A DNA stretch of 12,806 bases. Origin: DATLZB01 sp035574175 (GTDB taxonomy: Bacteria > Pseudomonadota > Alphaproteobacteria > Rhizobiales > Hyphomicrobiaceae). This document shows positions 9,013-12,806 of this stretch, piece by piece (position 1 is the first letter of the stretch; each line of letters opens with the position of its first letter). The DNA is taken from the NCBI GenBank assembly GCA_035574175.1, contig DATLZB010000251.1, forward strand, positions 1-12,806. Direction: 5' to 3'. The notes beneath the pieces are model-generated. The model was not told where the DNA came from, searched no databases, and saw nothing but the letters and a program-made list of their open reading frames with translations. The translations under genes and the position numbers were made by a program.

Positions 9013-9806
9013 CGGCCGTCCCCAAGCAGCGCGCGGGTGGCGCCAGCGACATCCGCTTGGCGCATCAGGCTCTCGCCAACGAGAAAGGCGCGAATGCCGC
9101 AACGAGACAGCCGCGCCACATCGGCGCTGGTGAAGATGCCGCTTTCACTGATGGCGAGCCGGCCGGGGGGGACGGACGGGGCCAGCCGTTCGGTGGTCTC
9201 AAGGCTCGTTTCGAACGTCCTCAAGTCCCGGTTGTTGATGCCGATGAGGCGGCAGGGGAGTCTCTCCGCACGCGCCAGCTCGGCCTCGTCGTGTACTTCC
9301 GCGATCGCGTCCATACCCCAGCCGGCAGCCGCATCCGCCAGATCGCGGGCAATCGCATCATCGACGAGGGCCATGATGATCAGGATGCAATCGGCGCCCC
9401 AGGCGCGGGCTTCCGCGACCTGATAGACGTCGAGCATGAAATCCTTGCGCAGCACCGGCAGCTTGCTTGCTGCGCGCGCCGCCACCAGGTGCTCCCCCGC
9501 ACCCTGGAAGGAGGGGCCGTCCGTCAGCACCGAGAGACATGTCGCTCCGCCCGCCTCGTAGGCACGTGCCAGCACGGGGGGATTGAAGTCGGCCCGGATC
9601 AGTCCCTTGGAGGGAGAGGCCTTCTTGATCTCACCAATCAGCGCCGGGGCACCTTTGATCGCCCTTTCCCGCAGCGCGCCGGCGAACGGGCGCACTGCCG
9701 GCGCCTCCTGTGCCGCGGCCTCGACCGCGGCAAGCGGTCGGCGCGCCTTGGCGGCGCGTATTTCGTCGCGCTTATAGCGGGCAATGCTGTCGAGGATTCC
9801 AGTCAT
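9009..9806 (-). CDS. trpC: Indole-3-glycerol phosphate synthase TrpC
   Basis: TrpC closes the indole ring in tryptophan synthesis, converting carboxyphenylamino-deoxyribulose 5-phosphate to indole-3-glycerol phosphate. This is the monofunctional, 265-residue (beta/alpha)8-barrel form, not fused to TrpF. Catalytic residues are visible in order: Glu59 and Lys61 (IGEIKKASPSKG), Lys121 (VLRKDF), Glu170 (AIAEVHDE), Asn191 (GINNRDL), and Glu221-Ser222 (ISESGI). The spacing among the last five agrees with the archaeal enzyme used as the structural standard. The ATG at 9806 has TGGGAC a few bases upstream. It is the first gene of the trpC-moaC-moeA unit in this window. trpD and trpG, which precede it in many rhizobia, are absent, and a divergent TRAP operon lies upstream instead. 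Confidence 0.96.
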   Translation of the reverse strand: MTGILDSIARYKRDEIRAAKARRPLAAVEAAAQEAPAVRPFAGALRERAIKGAPALIGEIKKASPSKGLIRADFNPPVLARAYEAGGATCLSVLTDGPSFQGAGEHLVAARAASKLPVLRKDFMLDVYQVAEARAWGADCILIIMALVDDAIARDLADAAAGWGMDAIAEVHDEAELARAERLPCRLIGINNRDLRTFETSLETTERLAPSVPPGRLAISESGIFTSADVARLSRCGIRAFLVGESLMRQADVAGATRALLGDGR

Positions 9807-10046
9807 TGGTCCCAGCTTACGCCGGAACGACGCCGCCGCGCCACAGCGCGCTGCGCCGCGCGTGCATCGACTTCGTTGTTAACCCCTCCGCGAGGGCGGG
9901 CATAGGCTGGCTACAACCAAATGGTGCTTGCCGAATGCGCTGGGCGCGTGCAAACTCGCCTTTGTTATCGCTGGGGACGGCTGCCTCGGCGACATACAAT
10001 CTTGAGCGGCTCGAACGCCGGAACCGTCCTAGGGAGGGCGATTGTC
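9807..10046. promoter_or_regulatory. Divergent trpC/dctP intergenic region
   Basis: These 240 bases must carry the promoters for trpC (leftward) and the TRAP operon (rightward). A -10-like TACAAT occurs at 9995-10000 on the plus strand, but the bases 16-18 upstream of it do not resemble a -35. A direct repeat GAAC-N4-GAAC lies at 10013-10024. I see no attenuator-like leader and no regulator gene here. Confidence 0.3.
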
Positions 10047-11174
10047 ATGACTGCAAAGAAATCACGCACGACTTATAGCCGGCGGAAGTTCCTAGCCGGC
10101 GCCGCCGTCGCCGGTGCTGCGACGGTCGCGATGCCGAACGTGTCGCGCGCTCAGACCACCACGCTCAGGATGCAGACGTCCTGGCCTGCCACCGACATCT
10201 TTACCGAGATGGCGCAGCAGTACGTTGAGCGCGTCAACTCGATGGCGGGCGGCCGGCTGAAGATCGACCTGCTGCACGGCGGCGCCGTGGTGCACCCCTT
10301 CCAGGTGCTCGACGGCGTGCACGGCGGTCAGATCGACATGGCCCACACGGTAACGGTTTATTGGTACGGCAAGCACAAGGCGGCCTCCCTGTTCGGCACC
10401 GGCCCGGTGTTCGGCTTCAATGCCAACGAGGGCTTGGGCTGGATCCACAACGGCGGCGGCAAGGAGCTCTTCGACGAGCTGCAGACGCAGATCATGAAGC
10501 TCAACGTGAAGAGCTTTTTTGCCATGCCGATGCCGACCCAGCCGCTCGGCTGGTTCAAAAAGCCGGTGACGAGCGCAGCCGACTTGAAGGGCCTCAAGTA
10601 CCGCACCGTCGGTCTTGCCGCCGACCTGTTCCAGGCCATGGGAGCGGCGGTGGCGCAGCTTCCGGGCGGTGAGATCGTGCCGGCCATGGAGCGCGGCGTC
10701 ATCGATGCCTTCGAGTTCAACAATCCGACCTCGGATCGTCGCTTCGGCGCACAGAATGTGGCCAAGAACTACATGCTGGGCAGCCATCATCAGGCGACCG
10801 AGTATTTCGAGATCATGGTCAACCGCGCAAAGTACAACAGCCTGCCGAAGGAGCATCAGGCGATCATCCAGTACGCCGCCGAGGCCGCGTCTTCCGCCAA
10901 CGAGTGGAAGGGTATGGATCAGTACTCGAGGGACCTGCAGGAGCTGATCGAGAAGGAAAAGGTCAACGTTCTCCGCACGCCGCAGAGCATCTTTGATGCG
11001 CAGATCAAGGCGTGGGACGGCCTGATCGCCCAGCTCGGCAACGACCCCTTCATGAAGAAGGTCATGGACTCGCAGAAGGCCTGGGTGCGCCGGGTGGTGT
11101 TCTACAACATGATGAACGCCACCGACTACAAGGGCGCCTTCAACCATCACTTCCCGGGCGTTCTGAAGGCCTGA
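10047..11174 (+). CDS. dctP: TRAP transporter solute-binding receptor (DctP family), Tat-exported
   Basis: Periplasmic receptor of a tripartite ATP-independent transporter; it captures an organic acid and hands it to the DctQM permease. The 375-residue protein starts with a twin-arginine signal, YSRRKFLAG (residues 10-18), a hydrophobic Ala-rich stretch and a probable cut near SRAQ (33-36). The mature part follows the DctP fold. KGLKYRTVG carries Arg186, the position of the near-invariant carboxylate-binding arginine. LPGGEIVPAMERGVIDAFEF (205-224) resembles the corresponding segment of 2-oxoacid receptors such as TakP, where a Glu-Trp pair contacts the ligand; here it is Glu223-Phe224. The substrate is therefore probably a monocarboxylate or 2-oxoacid, but this is not certain. 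The ATG at 10047 has GGGAGGG (10032-10038) eight bases upstream. An upstream extension to 9921 would bury the signal peptide. It leads the dctPQM operon. Confidence 0.93.
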   Translation: MTAKKSRTTYSRRKFLAGAAVAGAATVAMPNVSRAQTTTLRMQTSWPATDIFTEMAQQYVERVNSMAGGRLKIDLLHGGAVVHPFQVLDGVHGGQIDMAHTVTVYWYGKHKAASLFGTGPVFGFNANEGLGWIHNGGGKELFDELQTQIMKLNVKSFFAMPMPTQPLGWFKKPVTSAADLKGLKYRTVGLAADLFQAMGAAVAQLPGGEIVPAMERGVIDAFEFNNPTSDRRFGAQNVAKNYMLGSHHQATEYFEIMVNRAKYNSLPKEHQAIIQYAAEAASSANEWKGMDQYSRDLQELIEKEKVNVLRTPQSIFDAQIKAWDGLIAQLGNDPFMKKVMDSQKAWVRRVVFYNMMNATDYKGAFNHHFPGVLKA

Positions 11175-11214
11175 ACCGCGCTTTTAGGAGGCTTTCTGCC
11201 TGCGATACTTGTTC

Positions 11215-11237
11215 GGGCGGCGCCCTGTGCGCCGCCC
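11215..11237 (+). other. Intercistronic hairpin between dctP and dctQ
   Basis: GGGCGGCGC (11215-11223) and GCGCCGCCC (11229-11237) form a perfect 9-bp GC-only stem with a 5-base loop. No T-run follows, so it is unlikely to be a simple rho-independent terminator. It sits 40 bases after the receptor stop and 44 bases before dctQ. The usual role of such hairpins in binding-protein operons is to protect the upstream mRNA from 3' exonucleases and to lower downstream expression. That role is inferred here. Confidence 0.65.
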
Positions 11238-11281
11238 CACCATCTTAGGGGGTAGTCCTTGCCCGCGCGGCCAATCCGAAC

Positions 11282-11896
11282 ATGACCCGCTTTCTCTTCT
11301 TCATCGACTCCCTCAGCGCGTGGGTCGGCAAAGCTTTTGCTTGGCTGATCCTCGTGCTCACGTTCGGCGTCAGCTACGAGGTGTTCGTGCGCTACGTCTT
11401 GCGGGCGCCGACCACGTGGGCCTTCGACTTTAGCTACATCAATTACGGGGCCATGTTCCTGATGGCCGGCGCCTACACGCTGTCGCGCAACGGTCACGTG
11501 CGTGCCGACGTCCTTTACCGCTTCTGGCCGCCGCGGCTGCAGGCCAGCATGGACTTGGTGCTCTACATCCTGTTTTTTCTGCCGGCGGTAGGCGCTCTGA
11601 TTTACGCAGGTTGGACCTTTGCCGAGATGTCGGTTCGCTTCCGCGAGCTCAGCATCTTCAGTCCGGCCGGCATACCCGTGTTTCCTTTGAAGTCGTTGAT
11701 TCCCGTGACCGGCGTGCTGCTGCTGATCCAGGGCATCGCCGAGATCATCCGTTGCGTGATCTGTATAAGATCTGGCCAGTGGCCTCAGCGGCTCCACGAC
11801 GTGGAGGAGACCGAATCCGTCATCATGCGTGAACAGCAGTTCCTGGCCGAGCATGGCGAGGGAGCCCAGGCCGGACAGAGGGAGCCGAGAGCATGA
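11282..11896 (+). CDS. dctQ: TRAP transporter small permease subunit (DctQ)
   Basis: Small membrane subunit of the TRAP transporter, needed together with DctM for sodium- or proton-coupled uptake. The 204-residue protein has four hydrophobic segments (about 15-40, 52-68, 88-113, 134-161). Typical DctQ features are EVFVRYVL (33-40), GHVRADVLYRFWP (71-83) and FPLKSLIPVTGVLLLIQG (134-151). A charged cytoplasmic tail of about 40 residues follows the last helix; many small DctQ proteins lack it. The ATG at 11282 is the only usable start after the in-frame stop at 11246, but it has no clear Shine-Dalgarno, which may keep permease synthesis low relative to the receptor. The stop overlaps the start of dctM by four bases (ATGA). 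Confidence 0.9.
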   Translation: MTRFLFFIDSLSAWVGKAFAWLILVLTFGVSYEVFVRYVLRAPTTWAFDFSYINYGAMFLMAGAYTLSRNGHVRADVLYRFWPPRLQASMDLVLYILFFLPAVGALIYAGWTFAEMSVRFRELSIFSPAGIPVFPLKSLIPVTGVLLLIQGIAEIIRCVICIRSGQWPQRLHDVEETESVIMREQQFLAEHGEGAQAGQREPRA

Positions 11897-12806
11897 CCGA
11901 CCCGCAAGTTGGCATGTTGATGCTGGGCTTGTTCATCTTCATCATCATGCTCGGCTTTCCCATCGCCTTCACGCTCGTTGCCATGGGCGTGGGTTTCGGC
12001 TTTTACGCCTACTACGTACCGGGCCAGGAGTTCTTCCAGAACCGAGTGTTCACCCTCCTCGTGCAAAAGACCTTCGAGGTGGCCTCCAACGATGTGCTGA
12101 TCGCCGTCCCGCTATTCCTGTTCATGGGCTACCTGATCGAACGCGCCAACATACTCGATCGTCTTTTTCACGCCCTCCAAATCGCTATGAAGAACGTTCC
12201 GGCCTCGCTCGCCGTGGCGACCATGCTGACCTGTGCCATGTTCGCTACTGCCACGGGCATCGTCGGTGCGGTCGTCACGCTGATGGGGCTACTCGCCTTC
12301 CCGGCCATGCTGCGCGCGGGCTACGACACCAAGCTTTCGGCCGGCGTCGTGTGCGCCGGGGGATGCCTCGGCATTCTCATTCCACCCAGCATTCTGCTCA
12401 TCGTCTATGCGGCGACCGCGGGCGTGTCAGCGGTCAAACTGTACGCGGCAGCTTTCTTTCCCGGCTTCATGCTGGCGTTCCTCTACGTCGTCTACATCAT
12501 TGCGCGCGCCGTCATCAACCCGGCACTCGCGCCCAGGCTTCCGCGCGAGCAGACCGACATCCCATTTTCGCAAGTGATGTGGGCACTGACGACGTCGTTT
12601 CTGCCTCTGGCAGCGCTCATCGTGTCGGTCCTCGGGGCCATCCTGTTCGGCCTTGCCACCCCGTCCGAGGCGGCGGGCGCCGGAGCGCTCGCCAGCCTCG
12701 TGCTGGCCGCCGCTTATCGTTCGCTCAACTACGGCATGCTGAAGGAGTCAGTGTACCTGACCGCGCGCGCGACCGCGATGGTTTGCTACCTGTTCATCGG
12801 CTCGTG
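11893..12806 (+). CDS. dctM: TRAP transporter large permease subunit (DctM), 3' end beyond the window
   Basis: Large membrane subunit that forms the substrate pathway of the TRAP transporter. The reading frame is open from 11893 to the window edge, giving 304 residues of a protein that normally has about 430 or more. The family signatures are clear: IAVPLFLFMGYLIERA (70-85), TGIVGAVVTLMG (121-132), GGCLGILIPPSILLIVYA (156-173) and FGLATPSEAAGAGALASL (252-269), set among many hydrophobic helices. The start codon overlaps the dctQ stop in an ATGA junction with GGGAG just upstream, so translation of the two permease genes is probably coupled. I see no frameshift in the visible part. Confidence 0.94.
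   Translation, partial: MTDPQVGMLMLGLFIFIIMLGFPIAFTLVAMGVGFGFYAYYVPGQEFFQNRVFTLLVQKTFEVASNDVLIAVPLFLFMGYLIERANILDRLFHALQIAMKNVPASLAVATMLTCAMFATATGIVGAVVTLMGLLAFPAMLRAGYDTKLSAGVVCAGGCLGILIPPSILLIVYAATAGVSAVKLYAAAFFPGFMLAFLYVVYIIARAVINPALAPRLPREQTDIPFSQVMWALTTSFLPLAALIVSVLGAILFGLATPSEAAGAGALASLVLAAAYRSLNYGMLKESVYLTARATAMVCYLFIGS

Noticed and set aside
9995..10000. TACAAT as the -10 of the dctP promoter
   Set aside because: The bases at 16-18 spacing upstream (around 9971-9978) do not resemble a -35 element, so I do not call a promoter from the -10 alone.
9921..10046. An N-terminal extension of the TRAP receptor by 42 codons
   Set aside because: It would place 42 extra residues before a clear twin-arginine signal peptide. 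The ATG at 10047 has a strong Shine-Dalgarno.

Overview
The window reads as chromosomal DNA of a GC-rich alphaproteobacterium, most likely of the Hyphomicrobiales (Rhizobiales) or a close relative. Three things point there: the gene neighbourhood gltA-gltX / comEC / lexA-moeA-moaC-trpC, which I know from that group; a LexA operator of the alphaproteobacterial direct-repeat type (GTTC-N7-GTTC); and strong G/C preference at third codon positions. I see no tRNA, rRNA, CRISPR array, insertion sequence or phage gene, and no stretch above about 240 bases without a gene.

Left part (1-6469). gltA (citrate synthase, cut by the left edge) and gltX (glutamyl-tRNA synthetase) lie on the minus strand, with a probable gltX terminator between them. 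Head-to-head with gltX is glnS, a genuine glutaminyl-tRNA synthetase, followed 47 bases later on the plus strand by comEC. The two tRNA synthetases are paralogues of the same class Ic subfamily and diverge from one 209-base intergenic region.

Middle part (6463-9806). A tight minus-strand cluster runs trpC -> moaC -> moeA -> lexA. trpC/moaC overlap by 4 bases and moaC/moeA are 4 bases apart. lexA has its own promoter, with the LexA box lying between the -35 and -10 elements, so the repressor controls its own synthesis. lexA converges on comEC and the two genes overlap by 7 bases.

Right part (10047-12806). A three-gene TRAP transporter operon reads rightward: a Tat-exported solute receptor (DctP type, related to 2-oxoacid receptors), the small permease DctQ, and the large permease DctM (cut by the right edge). 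A perfect 9-bp hairpin between the receptor and permease genes is a plausible device for making more receptor than permease.

Most of the window is conserved housekeeping DNA. I do not find an undescribed multi-gene system. The points most worth a second look are the lexA promoter architecture, the gltX/glnS pair, the dctP-dctQ hairpin, a possible small ORF in the gltA leader, and the 7-base convergent overlap of comEC and lexA.
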